DNA from: Paramecium tetraurelia
Taxonomy: Eukaryota; Ciliophora; Oligohymenophorea; Peniculida; Parameciidae
Length of the DNA stretch: 64,000 nucleotides
Direction of reading: 5' to 3'
NCBI RefSeq assembly: GCF_000165425.1
Contig: NW_001798992.1
Span: forward strand, 38,902-102,901
Under the pieces are notes generated by a model. It had not been told where the DNA came from and did no database searches. It saw nothing but the letters and a program-made list of their open reading frames with translations. Below, piece after piece: positions 49,421 to 61,540 of this stretch. Position numbers and translations under genes: made by a program. Numbering within the stretch: position 1 is the stretch's first letter; the number at the start of each line of letters is the position of its first letter.

Positions 49421-50246
49421 GTACAAAATGAAATTAGAAAAAGATAAATAACATTTATAAGAGTACGAGAGAATTCAGAAGGAAAAAGAATACTAGAATG
49501 AAATGAAATTAAGACAGAAAAATGACAAATATAATAATATTTAACAAAAACAAGATAGATAAAAAGAAATAGGCAGACTCAAGGCAGAATTAAGGAAAAA
49601 TCATATAGATCGCACCTTATTTCAAAGTTAATAAATTGAATAAGAGAAGTTGAATGTATTAATTATAATTTAGATTGTATAGGGATATTAAAAGAAAATT
49701 GCTAAGACTCTGGATTCCATAGAGAAATATGAAAATGGATATCATAAAGATTACTTAACATCTTTGCACAGAAAACTGTCAAATCATTCACATTAGATTG
49801 AATGTGTGTAATAATAAAATGAAACCATCTTGGAAAATAAGATTAATAAAATCAATTAATCCCTAGAACTTCGATTCAAAAAGTCTGAGGATGTATTTAT
49901 ACGTCTATAATACAGGTCTTATCAAATCTTTCTAAACAAAATAGTGATCGAAAAAAAAGTGAAAAAATTAAAGTTGAAACTTATCAACAGCTGGTTTAGA
50001 AACATTAAGAGAGACTACAACAATTAAGAGATCACAAGGCTTAATAATTCGATGAAAAATTGAATAAAGTGGATTAACTTTAGAAAATGAAAGAACAATA
50101 ACAACGAGAGAAACAATTATTGAGATTGGAAGCAGATAAATTAAAAGAGAAAATGAGCAAAGAATTCGAATAAGAATTAGCAGTAAATAAGAGATTATAT
50201 ATTTTAGAAAATGAAATCGAAGTAAATTAAACTAATACAAAATTGA
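49404..50246 (+). CDS. Coiled-coil hypothetical protein
   Basis: 262 aa with introns 49916-49944 (29 nt, GTC start) and 50183-50207. Nearly the whole protein is a charged coiled coil: 'MDPLTRYKMKLEKDKQHLQE', 'DRQKEIGRLKAELRKNHIDR', 'LLRLEADKLKEKMSKEFEQE'. The second intron brings the frame to its TGA. Cytoskeletal or ciliary scaffold proteins have this composition, but no family is recognised. The start lies a few bases from the probable start of the opposite-strand TLDc relic. Confidence 0.65.
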
Positions 50247-50464
50247 TAATGAATTTGTCATTCAAAAAATTTAATACTTATCCTTAATCAAATTTTCTTG
50301 TTTTGCTGTGTTCTTAATGTTAATTCACTTCTTGTAGTTTCTAATTGTAACATTTGTTTATTTAATGGAGTATTAATTATTATTTCCGACACCCAAAAAT
50401 ATTGTTTGTATTTTTAAATATTGTGAATAATAGTAAATTATTTAATTAACAGACAAATATTACA

Positions 50465-52288
50465 ATGGATCAAAAATAAAAGGTGTAATCATTAATGAGC
50501 AATTATGTAAAGAAGGAAATCAATAGATCAGGAGTGGTGAATGTAAAAGTCTACTTGAACAATGAATTATTACATTCAATCTAATTTCCAACTTTAAATC
50601 AAACCACATTAAATTTAGTTAATCATTTAAAAGGTTTGTTAAATTAGCCATTAGTTATCGGATTTTAAACATTAGATTAAAACATTCCTTTGGATTTCTA
50701 TTTGACGTAGAATTAAGATTTAGGATTTCTAACCAATTAGACAATTTAATTAAAGCCCTTACATTCAATACAATAAGCTCTGATATCATTGGACTCATTC
50801 TATTTTTTGTAATGCATAGGTGTTGGAGGATTTTCAAGAGTCTATTTGGTCAGATGCAAATCGAATGGTTAATTTATGGCATTGAAAATGATTTCAAAAC
50901 AATTCATTTAAGAACATGACAAATTCTAAATCATCTAGAATGAAAGAAATATCATGGTTGCTTTAGCAGAATAGAGCAATTCACATCCATTTCTATGTAA
51001 ATTATTAAGTGTATTTGAAACAAAAAGTTGGGTTTGTTTTGCATTAGAATACTGCCCAGGAGGAGAATTGTTTTAACAATTGAAGAGGGTGAAGAGGATG
51101 GATGAACAATAAGCAAAGTTTTATTTTAGTTAAGTTTGTTTGGCTATTCATCATCTACATGAGAATGGAATTATCTATAGGGATATCAAACCAGAGAATA
51201 TTCTGATAGATTAGGATGGCAACATAAAATTGGCTGACTTTGGCTTGGCCAGACCAAATATGAAGGATGATTTATTGGCCTTTTCATTTTGTGGGTCTCC
51301 AGAATACATGGCACCTGAAATGTTACTAAAATCAGGACATAACTATTAGATTGATCATTATTGTTTGGGAGCTCTACTTTATGAATTATTAACTGGTTTG
51401 CCTCCCTATTATTCAAATAATCCAGAATAGATCTATAAAAATATCCTATAGCATGATTTAACATTACCAAACAAAAATTGCAGTGCAGAATCTAGAGATC
51501 TTATGTAGAAGCTGTTACAAAAGGATGTTTTTAATCGTTTGGGAAAGGAATATGGGATTTATGAAATTCTAAAACATCCTTGGTTGTAAGATAAATCACT
51601 TTACAAAATTCTTAATAGATAATATGAACCACCGTTCAAGCCAGATCTTATGAAGATGAATTTTGATTAAAATGAAATAACTAAAGGGGAGAATAATTTT
51701 TAGAGGGATCTCTAAAAATCATTGAATTCAGATAATGAAAATGTCTTCACTCCGTTTTTCTCTAATTTTTACTTTTCTTCAATTATTCAAAAGACTTAAG
51801 CAAGATCAGCCTCAATAACCTAAATAAGTTCATCCAATATTGATGATAAGATTAACAACTTATTAATAAGTAGTAAGGTTAAGAATGTGTTGCAAACTCA
51901 TACAGCATCTCAGCCTAATATACATTGTTAGTTAAAATAGAAAAAAGTGTCTTAGGAAAGAAATTAAGATAATAACAAGGAAAATATCATGAAAAACTTT
52001 AGTTCCCTTATTACAAAGACATGTAAGAAACATAAGAAGAATAATTAAAGCATGCCTGATTAAAGTTGTGGAATCTCTTCTGAAATGAGATCGCTATCAA
52101 CTTAGAAAATAATAGAGTCACAAAAAGTGCCATCAACATTTAATACAACTCTATTAAAATCTTAATTCACAGAAACTGATGACGATTCAAGTGTTAATAA
52201 AACACATAAAACTCTTTTTGGAGAAACCAAAAGTTTGAATAAAAACTTCACTAATTAATGCACATTATTGAGATTTTTCAAATAATGA
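50465..52288 (+). CDS. AGC-type Ser/Thr protein kinase
   Basis: 607 aa, intronless. A ~110-residue N-terminal region ('VNVKVYLNNELLHSIQFPTL') precedes the kinase domain (about 118-370): 'IGVGGFSRVYLVRCKSNGQF', 'MALKMISKQ', 'YRDIKPENILI' (Tyr for His of HRD), 'LADFGLARP', 'FCGSPEYMAPEML', 'ALLYELLTGLPPYYS'. The D-x-W after APE is 'QIDHYCLG'. A hydrophobic-motif-like 'FFSNFYFSS' lies ~70 residues after the domain, as in AGC kinases of the S6K/SGK/PKB type. The rest is a Ser/Lys/Gln-rich tail. Catalytic residues are intact. The substrate is unknown; nutrient or growth signalling is typical of the family. Confidence 0.88.
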
Positions 52289-52346
52289 AATATTTCTATT
52301 TAAAAAAGCATAATTATTAAATTATAATTTTATAATAATGATAATT

Positions 52347-54127
52347 TCAATTTTTCTTTCTCTTTGCCATTAGTTGCTTTAAAGATTCTCCCTAATTTTT
52401 TTATTTGGCTAAATTCTTATTTTCAGCTGTCTTTATTTTATCAGGAAATAAAGTCTTTTAAATGTGTTTGGTGTCAGCATCTTCAGCTAGTACCTTAATG
52501 AATACTTTAAAATAAAATATACTATCCAATCCTATTTTTCTTCCTCATCATTTTAACTTCCATCAGATTCCTCTTCTTAATAATCAGAATCCTCTTCATT
52601 AGCTTATTATTAAATATTAGAAACATTATTTTCCTACAATTACAAATATTTATACTCCCTCTTTATTATCAATAATAGATTGATCGTTCTTCTCATCCTC
52701 TTTCTTTCTTTACTAAGATTCAAGTTTCTTTCTCTCCTCTTCTCTTTATTCCTCTTCAATCGTCTATTACTTTTTCAAATTTTCTTCCCATTCATATCTC
52801 TTTCTTCTGTACACATCTTCTACTTCCAAATTAACCTTTAATTCTTTAGAAAGTCCAGCATTTCTTTAGACTTCAATTTGAGCAAACAATTAATCATTTG
52901 TATTCATTTTTTCTTTAACAAAATCAGCAATCTTAGTTGATGTTACTTACAATGTTGAGAATGTGGTTTTGAGATTCATCAACCTTTTTTCTTTTCCAGC
53001 AAAGTAATTCTTTTGTTTTTACATCATTTAAATCTCCACCTCCTTTTATCTCATATTCTATTCAATCTATTCAGCCTCTTATGCCTTTATTTTATTCTAT
53101 TGACCTTCTTAATTGTCTTTCAAGAGAAACAACACAATTTCATTAATTTCGATTATCACTCTAACCTAATCCTTGATATCAATATCAAATATTGCTTTGA
53201 TTATCTCTTTCTTCTCTGAAACAATCTCTTCTATCAACATTATCTGAAAGGGTTCCAACTTTTCGAAATCCTAAGTGAATGTGGTAACCTTCTCTTAGAA
53301 TTTGAATTCCTATGAAAAAACATACTACTTTATTGCTTTCCATGCCAATAAATTTTCATAGTATCTCTACTCTTCTTCTGGTAATGCTGCTCTTTTTAAG
53401 GGCCTTGAATTTGAGAGTGGCTTCCTTCCACCACATGCAAATATGCCTCCACTTTAAGGAGGAGCAGGTTAATTGATTATAGAATCAGGTTAAAGTTGTA
53501 CTTTCTCCACTTTCAATTTAAGTTATTCTGCCAATTGCACAGGACCTTTCTTTGCTTTTATTAAACATCCAGCAATCCAATTGAAAATGATACAACTCTT
53601 GTTCTCAGGCTCTGGCAACTCTAATTTATCTTTATAATTTATGTTATTCAATTCTTACTTAAAATTGATAATTGTATCTCTTCTATTAATTTAATTAACT
53701 TTGCTTTTTATTTCTATTTTTCAGATGCACCCCATTTCTTTTTATCCTCCTACTATTTAATTTATAATTCCAATTATTTATACTCCTTTTAGTATGCTGA
53801 TAACTCCTAATCTAAATGAGTTGGCAGTTTGAATTACTAAAATAATGGTTGATCAACATCATATTACTTCGAATATTTTTGTGCAGTTCAGTGCCTATGA
53901 ATGTAACTCTTCACTTTTGACTTGAATTTCTCTGTAATATGGATCCTGCATATAATTTGCATAGTTACTTCGCCATCTACATAATTCTTTATTTTTTAGT
54001 TTAAGTTGACATTCACAGTGTCGATTTCATTTTTCCTCTTAATACAAAAATTAATTGCATCCTCGAACTTGTGTACATCATCGGTATTTTCTATGAATCT
54101 GAAATCAGGTATTTCAATTTATTGCAT
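52347..54127 (-). CDS. Coiled-coil hypothetical protein
   Basis: About 549 aa with ATG at 54127. Introns inferred: about 53902-53921 (20 nt) and 53860-53890, a 29-nt one near 53636-53664, then 22-nt and 29-nt ones near the 3' end (about 52655-52676 and 52500-52528). They sum to a full frame, but the first pair is weakly supported. It starts 'MQQIEIPDFRFIENTDDVHK'. The middle has 'ENKSCIIFNWIAGCLIKAKK' and a Pro/Gly spot 'PAPPQSGGIFACGGRKPL'. A long charged coil follows ('WEENLKKQQTIEEEQREEER'), then an acidic patch and a basic end ('SLKQLMAKRKKN'). No named family. Confidence 0.6.
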
Positions 54128-54618
54128 TTCTTATTATAATTAATTTAAATACTATTTTATTCTTAACAGATTATTATATTCTCATAATTTATCCATTAAA
54201 AATAAAATACCAAGGGTATCTCGTATGTTAATCACACTATTTATGGAAAAGAATAGATATATTAAATATAGCACTTAACATTATGATTATTAAATATAAC
54301 TATTTAGATTTATTACGAAAACTTACTTGAGTAAAATAAATTAATTTGATTTTATAATTTGCCAATTAAATTAATTTAATAATTATAAACAGTTATAACA
54401 TCAATAATGCTATTAATTAAGAAGAGATTGCAATGATCAATTATATTATTGGTTCACAATGTGAAATGTAAGTAATTGAATAAATAAGGCTAATCAATAT
54501 TCAATTAATTTTATTTAAATGTATTTAAGAGATAAATAATTACAAAAATATGACTATTAATGAATTTAGTAATGTTTTTTGCAAATAAATGCAAATTAAG
54601 ACTGATATAAAAATTCAC
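54128..54618. other. Intergenic region
   Basis: About 490 AT-rich bases with no gene I can support. It contains the promoter side of the coiled-coil gene and the 3' end of the EB1 gene. Confidence 0.5.
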
Positions 54619-55452
54619 TCACAAATCGACTTCTTATTGCATAACTTCTTAGGATGAAGATTGCTCTTCGGATAAAGGAGGCAATCCTTGAACTTCTAGT
54701 TCCCCATTTGGTAACACAATTACTGACTTATCAGCAGTGCAATATAAGATATCCTTGATTCCTCTTTACATTTATTCCTAAGTCAATTGGGAAGCCCCTT
54801 CAATAAAGTTGTCTAACTCCTTGAATTTTAAGAAATAAAATTCTCTTTCTTATTTCAGAGTTTCTATTTGAATAAGTAGATCCTAAATGGAAGGTTACTT
54901 TTTTTGATATGGTTCAATATGGGCAAAAGAATTGGTCTTTGGGATGCTGGTTGATTATATCTGATTGGGACTGCCAAAGGTGTCTCTTCTTACACTAGTT
55001 CTTGATCTTTCTGGATTTCTTTTTGGTATAATAACTGGTTAATCATCTAGATCTACATTTCCTCTTTTGGCTTAAGGGTCGTAGTCTTTGGGTACAACAT
55101 GTTAATCCATGTATTTCTTTAACCATTAGAGAAACTCCAGATTATCTTGATATTTGCATTTCGTTAACTTTTCTATTTCGATAGGTTTTTGGATTCCGAG
55201 TTTGGAGAATGCTACTTGGAGAACTTTGAAATTATTAACAAACTCGTATTCTTGTTTAGCCTTCCAATTAATCTTACCAAGGGCAACTATAATGTTGATA
55301 GGGAATAAATACTAACCTTTTCCAGGGTGAACGGCATCGACTAATTGGCAATAGACTGCTCCTGTTCCCAGTTGCTCAATCTTTTGGAGGGAGAGTTTCA
55401 ATGTGTCATTAACCCATTATAATAGTTCTGCTCTTGAAATTTCTGTATTCAT
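54619..55452 (-). CDS. EB1: EB1-family microtubule plus-end-binding protein
   Basis: 267 aa with a 30-nt in-frame intron (55287-55316). The N-terminal CH domain (about 5-115) is clear: '[20 protein letters not shown]', '[20 protein letters not shown]', '[15 protein letters not shown]', '[20 protein letters not shown]'. A basic Ser/Pro linker follows, then the EBH dimerisation helix with the signature '[16 protein letters not shown]' (about 195-210), and an acidic tail. The tail ends 'QQEVDL' and has no EEY/F, so CAP-Gly partners may not bind. EB1 tracks growing microtubule ends in spindle, cortex and cilia. The start ATG lies 4 bases from the divergent arrestin ATG. Confidence 0.93.
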
Positions 55453-55456
55453 ATTA

Positions 55457-56505
55457 ATGGGAAATAAAATCTAAATCCAACTCAATTCAAAATTCTATTT
55501 TCCGAACTAAACTGTACAAGGTATGTGTCAGATCTATTAGAGGAATGGTGATTATAGAGGATTCTTAAGATACTTTGAAAGAGTTTTCTAAACTGTATAT
55601 TCATCTACAAGGTGAGGAGGCTTGGGATAAAGGCTTTGAGTGTCTTGAATCAAATGATTTTAATATCTTCCATTCTCAATTTAAGTTGCTTAAAGACATC
55701 AATGAGGAACGAAACCCAGAGGATTTGAAATTGAAGATCTAAAAAACGATCGCAATTCCATTCACTTATGCATTACCTGACAACATCCCTGGTACAATGA
55801 AAAGAGATAAGGGTTATAAACTAAAGATCGATTACTCAATGTCTTTGATTGCTGAGACGTTCTAATTGGATAGGATTGTCTTGAAAAAATTGCCAATCAT
55901 TATAAACCAATATGCAGTGAGGCAAAATATCAGTCGAAGCATATCTAATAGTCATGCCATGCGAGGATTTTGGCATACTTATCAAGGAGTATTATTTAGA
56001 ATCGATATTAGATTTCTAAATTGGAATGCAAATATAGCGGTGAAGAATTTTCGATTGGTGATTCAATCCACTTGGAATTGTCGGTTGATCTAAGGGAAAG
56101 CAAGCAATACATATAGGAGATCGTGATTTCATTGAATAAGAGGACCACTATCAATGATAGAGAACCCAAGGTTATCATAGAATAAATTTCCAAACATCAT
56201 TTGCCTGGGATTGTCTAAGGGATCGTTTAGACAATCAAAAAATCTATTGTGCTCTTTGATTTCAACAACAAAATAGAACTATCAACCACTGGATAATTAA
56301 TTAAGGTGGATTATTTAATTAGGATACAAGCCTATTCAACATTATTCAACCTCAATAATAATGACTTAAGAATAGATATTCCTATCAATTTATTCCAAAG
56401 GAGAATCAAATAAAACGATTTAAAGTTTGAAACCAACCAGATTTAAGATCTATTCCATCTATATGATGTAAATATTTTAATAGTTGTTAGGTCGTAAAAC
56501 TATGA
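55457..56505 (+). CDS. Arrestin-domain protein 1 (myristoylation signal)
   Basis: 326 aa with introns 55521-55542 (22 nt, ending GAG), 55989-56011 and 56468-56490. Arrestin N-domain: 'SKFYFPNQTVQGMVIIEDSQ', 'LYIHLQGEEAW', 'IPFTYALPDNIPGTM' (the family's 'F.F.LP.N.P.SF'). Arrestin C-domain: 'FSIGDSIHLELSVD', 'IKKSIVLFDFN', 'LIKVDYLIRIQAY'. It starts 'MGNKIQIQ', so Gly-2 could be myristoylated. Arrestin-fold proteins of this alpha type act as cargo or ubiquitin-ligase adaptors in endocytosis. The first intron choice is fixed by the frame change. The following gene is a diverged relative, 56 bases downstream. Confidence 0.82.
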
Positions 56506-56561
56506 ACAATTGCACAATATTAATATAAACAATATTATTTACATTATAAATTAAATATCTT

Positions 56562-57646
56562 ATGGGGAATAGCTAGTCTGGTGTCTAGATTACCATAGAT
56601 AGGTTTTATTATGCAGAAGAATTGCTGTCTGGCAAGATTTTAATTGCTAAATCTAAAATCAATGCTATTCAGAATCTCATCATTCGTATTTATGGGGAAG
56701 TCTCTTTGGAAATAGAGGGAGAGTCTGTCTAAAGGGAATTCTGCATTTACGAAAGTAAGCTTGATGAAAAAGACTTGGCAACAATTAGAAATAAGACAGG
56801 AGTTATTGAGTTTGAATTGTAGCTGACCAATAATCTTCCACCTTCTGTGTATTACCAATCAATTAAATCGAAGGGAGGGTTGTAGTATCATTTAGAAGTG
56901 GAATTGAACCCTGATGGCCTATTTGATTTAGAAATAATTAGAAAAGACTTAGAGATAAGATAATCAATGCCGAAGGTTTAGGATTTCTGTCTTGTCAAGG
57001 AACTAAAATTGGAAACAGTATTCAGCAACTATGGAGTATTTTTATGCCTTTATCAATCAATAGACTCTTAGTATGGATGTGAATGTCAACGAATAATAAT
57101 TTCATGTTGGTTAAACTGCCGAAGTTACTGTGTTTGCAGATAACACCCTTGGATAAGTGGACATTGATTACATCACCGTTGAACACGTTTAAGAAATATC
57201 AATAAAACCAGCACACATATGGATCTCAGAAGTTCAGCTCATTAACTCATAGGCTATAACGGGTGTTAAGGCCTTTCAGAAGTATCAGAGTCCAATCAAG
57301 GTATTCTTGACCATAACTGATCCAAATCAAAAGCTTAAACCGAATTTACAATTGGGGTTCTTGAAAATCCAGAATTATATCAGGATATCAACGCCCTTTA
57401 GTGTCTTTTAAATAAATCCTAGATTTCCATTGATTCCTATTGAGATTTGTAAATTGGAAAGTAAATGCTTGTATTAAAATGTTAACATGATTGATTAAGT
57501 TAAGTTACCGAATGTAAGATATGCGATTAACATAGAAATTTGTATTGAAACCAGTGCTTCTGAAACTAGATGATTTACACAAGGACTTTATGGAATTCAA
57601 AACTTTAAGAGATCTTAAAAATTTGTTAAATCAAGTACGCAAATGA
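56562..57646 (+). CDS. Arrestin-domain protein 2 (tandem relative)
   Basis: 344 aa with introns 57036-57063 and 57514-57535. The order of beta-strands follows that of the gene before it: 'ITIDRFYYAEELLSGKILIA', 'LIIRIYGEVSLEIEGE', 'FELQLTNNLPPSVYY', then a C-domain 'QFHVGQTAEVTVFADNTLGQ', 'SPIKVFLTITDPNQK'. It also starts with Gly-2 ('MGNSQSG'). Sequence identity to the upstream copy is low, so the duplication is old or the pair arose otherwise. A membrane-linked trafficking adaptor role is inferred from the fold. Confidence 0.72.
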
Positions 57647-57703
57647 ATATTTTATTCTCATTAAATAATAAATATATATAAAATTAAATACGTCAGATCT
57701 ACA

Positions 57704-58483
57704 ATGCAATATGACAGATCTTTGCTAACTGAAGATATTATTGGAGCCCAACCAAAACATAGGAATATCTACTTGAACAGATTGTTGCCCAATCAATTGA
57801 CTTAAGAAGAATAGATAAGATTATAGTATTACAAATAATCTATATAGGAAATAAATGCCTCTTCAAGACATTCGATTTGGTAGAAGAAGATATGAAAATG
57901 ATGTTCATCACTTTTGTAATATATATTTGCCTTCAGAAAACTAATACTTCGATAAAAGAAATAAAAAAAATAATGAATTTGCAAAAGGAGATCTGAAACA
58001 GCATATGGCCTTTGGAAATTATCAAGATTAATCTAAGTAAAAGCTGGTTTTTGATAAGGGCAACTTTGGTGTGACAGACTATTAAATACAAAGGATATTG
58101 ACGGAGCAGTTCCTGGGAGTTTACAGAGTTAAGCAGTTCGAAACCAAGAGATCGCTAGAAAGTTGCGATCTGAAAGAGACAGACAAAATAAATCATGCAA
58201 TCCTACTTAAATTGAGGAGAATACCAAAGAGGAGAGTTAATTATACTCAGGAAGAGATCGATCGCATACATTTTAGACAAATTCTTGTCAAAGTAAACAT
58301 ATAGTTTTATTACTTTTAGGAAATTCAGATAAATCACCTTAATTGCCACCAATCCCAGAGAGAATTTCAGATACGGTGGATCATATAGCTAATAAACTTC
58401 AATTGCGATAGCCTCGTAAAAGCTGTTAATTCGAAGACTTCAGATAAAAAAACAAATAAGCATTGTTAAGATTATATGTTTGA
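57704..58483 (+). CDS. Basic hypothetical protein, 3' frame uncertain
   Basis: Starts 'MQYDRSLLTEDIIGAQPKHR'. A 22-nt intron near 57822-57843 and a 21-nt one near 57918-57938 give 'MPLQDIRFGRRRYENDVHHF' and then a charged region ('FETKRSLESCDLKETDKINH'). A 27-nt intron at 58293-58319 looks normal, but the sequence after it codes best in another frame ('LPPIPERISDTVDHIANKLQ', ending at TGA 58481-58483). One base change or an intron I could not place is needed. Gln- and Arg-rich; no family recognised. Confidence 0.5.
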
Positions 58484-58548
58484 CTCCATTATTTTGTCAT
58501 TAATTTTACATTTATTTATGTTTCAAGATTTATATCAATAATTATACT

Positions 58549-60582
58549 TCAACAGGTGAGTAGATCTTGAAGAATATTTTGAGCGTCAAGAACTGTTTGT
58601 TCAGATTCCTTCATTCCTTAAACAACATCAAATTATAAGAATCCATGAGGCATCCATTTATACTCAGTAATTTTAATGTCTTTTCCTAATTTCAGTAATT
58701 TATTGGCTAATCTAAAACTCTCATCATGCAATGGGTCATTAGTACCTAAGACAATTCTAGTTTTAGGAAATCTTGAAAGAATTTCATCACTTGCAATTGA
58801 TGGTGACATCAAGGGATCTGATGCTGCATCAAATTGTTATGGAACATAAGATGATATACACAGTTTCAATACAGTATGGTGCAATAATGGGTCATTTAAT
58901 GAAATCAGTAAACTGGGAGTAAATTGCTTGATATCCAAACATAATGCAGGATATGCCATTAAAATGCCATCGGGGATTCTTGCCCCAGATTTAATGATTT
59001 AAACCGTCAAAGCAGCCACTAAATTACCACCAGCACTATCACCAACTAAGACAACCTTCTTTGGCTTAACATTGAAATACTTATCAATGTAGTTCATTAT
59101 GAACATATAGGCCTACCAGCAATCATCTAAACCAAAGGGATAAGGACTCTCTGGAGCCTTTCTGTAGTCGATCGAAAATATTGGCACTTATAAATTTTTA
59201 GCCCATTTTCTAGTGTATGTTTAATGTGATCTGGATGACATACTCACAAATCCTCCTCCATGGATATGAATAATTATCCTGTCAAATACTTTTTACCCTT
59301 GTATCAGCTTTAGAGAGTGCTATACAAAACTGTCAGTTTGGATCTCTTGTAGATTATAATGACATAAGATTCTAACAGGTATTCTTTCCTTATTTTTAGT
59401 AAATAACTCTGGACTCTTTGGTAAGTTTGTATTTACACATTCTCCACAATCATTTTAAATGTGATTAATGTTGTTTTCCTTGTATTATCGAAGTATGTTG
59501 TCTTCTACTAACCTTTTAAAGAGTTATGGGATATAAATCTTTTTGTTATAAGTAATCATGGGAAAGAGAAGTGGTAATAATTTACTAAGAAAACCGCTTT
59601 CTCCCAAATTCCAAGCTTTAAATGCCAGATTCTTATTTGGTTCAGCCATAAAATGATCAGCCTTCAATTTGGCATCCTTTTTGGCTACCAAATAATACAA
59701 TGCTCCAAATCCTTACATCACATTCTTAGCAGCCTCATTACTAAACTCAGATCCCTTTGAAATCATGGCATTGGCCAACAATATACCTTCAGCCACTTTC
59801 CCATAAGATTTTGATATTTATTCTCTTGAACCCAATAGGACTTCCTGAGTAATACTATTTAAACTTTACCATCTATAGTGTCCTCTATCGAAGCAAAATA
59901 TATCATTGATATCCAAATTTGCAGCTCCTGGCAATTGTTCAAGACAGGTTTGCAATTTAGATAAGTAAATTACTAATTGTCTTAACTCTTATTTCTCTCT
60001 TCTCACTTCGATGGTTTCAAACAATACTAAAATTTATGATAGAATATGAGTGATTGCGAATTCCAACAATATGCACACAGACTTTTCATTGAATTTCTTT
60101 TTATTCACATTTATGTTATATTCTTCATTGATTGATTTACTCATGATGTCCTTATCATTTGTGATAAGTCCAATTTGTTCTAATTATAAGATTCCAATAA
60201 ATGTGATCTTTATAGCTTAGAAAAATCTGGGAAGGAAATTGGCTACGGCATTAAATTTTTTGGTCAAATCAATAGCCTTCAAGTGAAGTTTATTTAAAAG
60301 ATCATAGGTTTCACTTAGGTTTTGATATAGTTCTTTAGTTATGGCTGCCGAATTAAAAATGGGGCAATTCCAGACTTGCTCCTAGATCTGATTGATATCT
60401 TGCTATTAAAGTTATTATTGATTTTGTTTAAATTCCCCTTGATCCTAATTCCATTCTTATTGCATTTAGATTTATTATTCTGCTGATTCTGATTACTCTT
60501 CTGTACGTAATTCTAGTGTAATGTCCTGCGTTAGATTCCCCATAGACATACAAGATTTTATTTGATCTTCAATTGACTACAT
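58549..60582 (-). CDS. Hormone-sensitive-lipase-like alpha/beta hydrolase
   Basis: 677 aa in one exon. The N-terminal ~370 residues resemble the helical HSL_N domain ('NEAAKNVMQGFGALYYLVAK'). The C-terminal hydrolase has oxyanion motif 'HIHGGGFVSMSSRSHQTYTR' (His about 441), 'IDYRKAPESPYPFGLDDCWQ', nucleophile 'VLVGDSAGGNLVAAL' (Ser about 516), acid 'GTNDPLHDESF' and catalytic His in 'KWMPHGFLQF'. The catalytic triad is complete. HSL enzymes hydrolyse diacylglycerol, cholesteryl esters and other acyl esters on lipid droplets or membranes. ATG 60582 is the first in frame; Mets at 60549 and 60543 are alternatives, the last giving 'MGN'. Confidence 0.92.
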
Positions 60583-60630
60583 TTAAATTGTTTTTTTTAT
60601 ATTATATTATTATCGATTGTATTTGTCAAT

Positions 60631-60951
60631 TCATTTATTGAGATTAGGTAACGATTCGTATAAAACTAGAGATTTTGTGGAACAAATTTGAACAAGGCTT
60701 CTTCCATTTCCAACCTTTCTTTGTGGTCTACTCAAATTCTGTATCCGATATTTTTTTTCGATTAATTGTACATATTCATGGAAATTGGGAGGATTTGTGA
60801 TTCTCTTTAGAGTTTCTTTAGACTCTGTTTAGGCTCGTTATTGTTGGAATCTCAAAGTAGATTAGGTATGTTGTAATTCCTGTAACTTCTTTTGTCTACT
60901 GAAACTCCAATCACTTGATTGCCAAGTAACTCTCAATTTTTGTTTGTCCAT
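60631..60951 (-). CDS. Small basic hypothetical protein
   Basis: A 106-aa single-exon frame ('MDKQKLRVTWQSSDWSFSRQ' ... 'ITNPPNFHEYVQLIEKKYRI'), rich in Arg, Lys and Gln. The mixture of Trp/Ser near the N-terminus and a short helix looks like a real protein; no domain recognised. It lies 48 bases upstream of the lipase start on the same strand. Confidence 0.6.
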
Positions 60952-61540
60952 TATAAAATTAAATATAATAAATCATATATAACATGATTTTAAATAAAAC
61001 TTTAATAAACATTTTCTAAATTTAGATACATAACTATTTAGCTAAACTCTCACAACGATTAAATCATTCATCATTCTAAAATTAGATCAAATCTTTCCTG
61101 ATTGTAAATTTAATTTAATTACATCCTTCAAATCCAATATTTGCTATCCGAACACTTCAGAACATCAATCATCACAAATTAACAACAATATTTCCATTTA
61201 AATCTTTAATGATTTAATTACAAATAAAAGCAATCCATTAATATTTAAATAGTATTGCCATAAATTAGAATTACGTAATTAAGTGAATATCTCCTGATCA
61301 TAGTCATTCAATTACATTTAAATTTTATGTATCTCTACGATATTTAGTGTTTTCTTAAATTTTGAATTATAACTATCTAATCATCTTTATGGTATCGTAA
61401 TGAAACTAATCAAAAATGAATAGGACCCCCTCTTTAATTCAAATAGAGATCAATTTTAGTATAATAGACAATCTTGTTCTTTCCTGTTCTGATCTTTACA
61501 TGGTATAATTTAATAATATTTAGTTTGATATTATATTTTA
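60952..61540. other. Intergenic region
   Basis: About 590 AT-rich bases between divergent genes. One short code-6 ORF from ATG 61401 ends in TGA after ~30 codons and is not convincing. No other feature seen. Confidence 0.5.
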
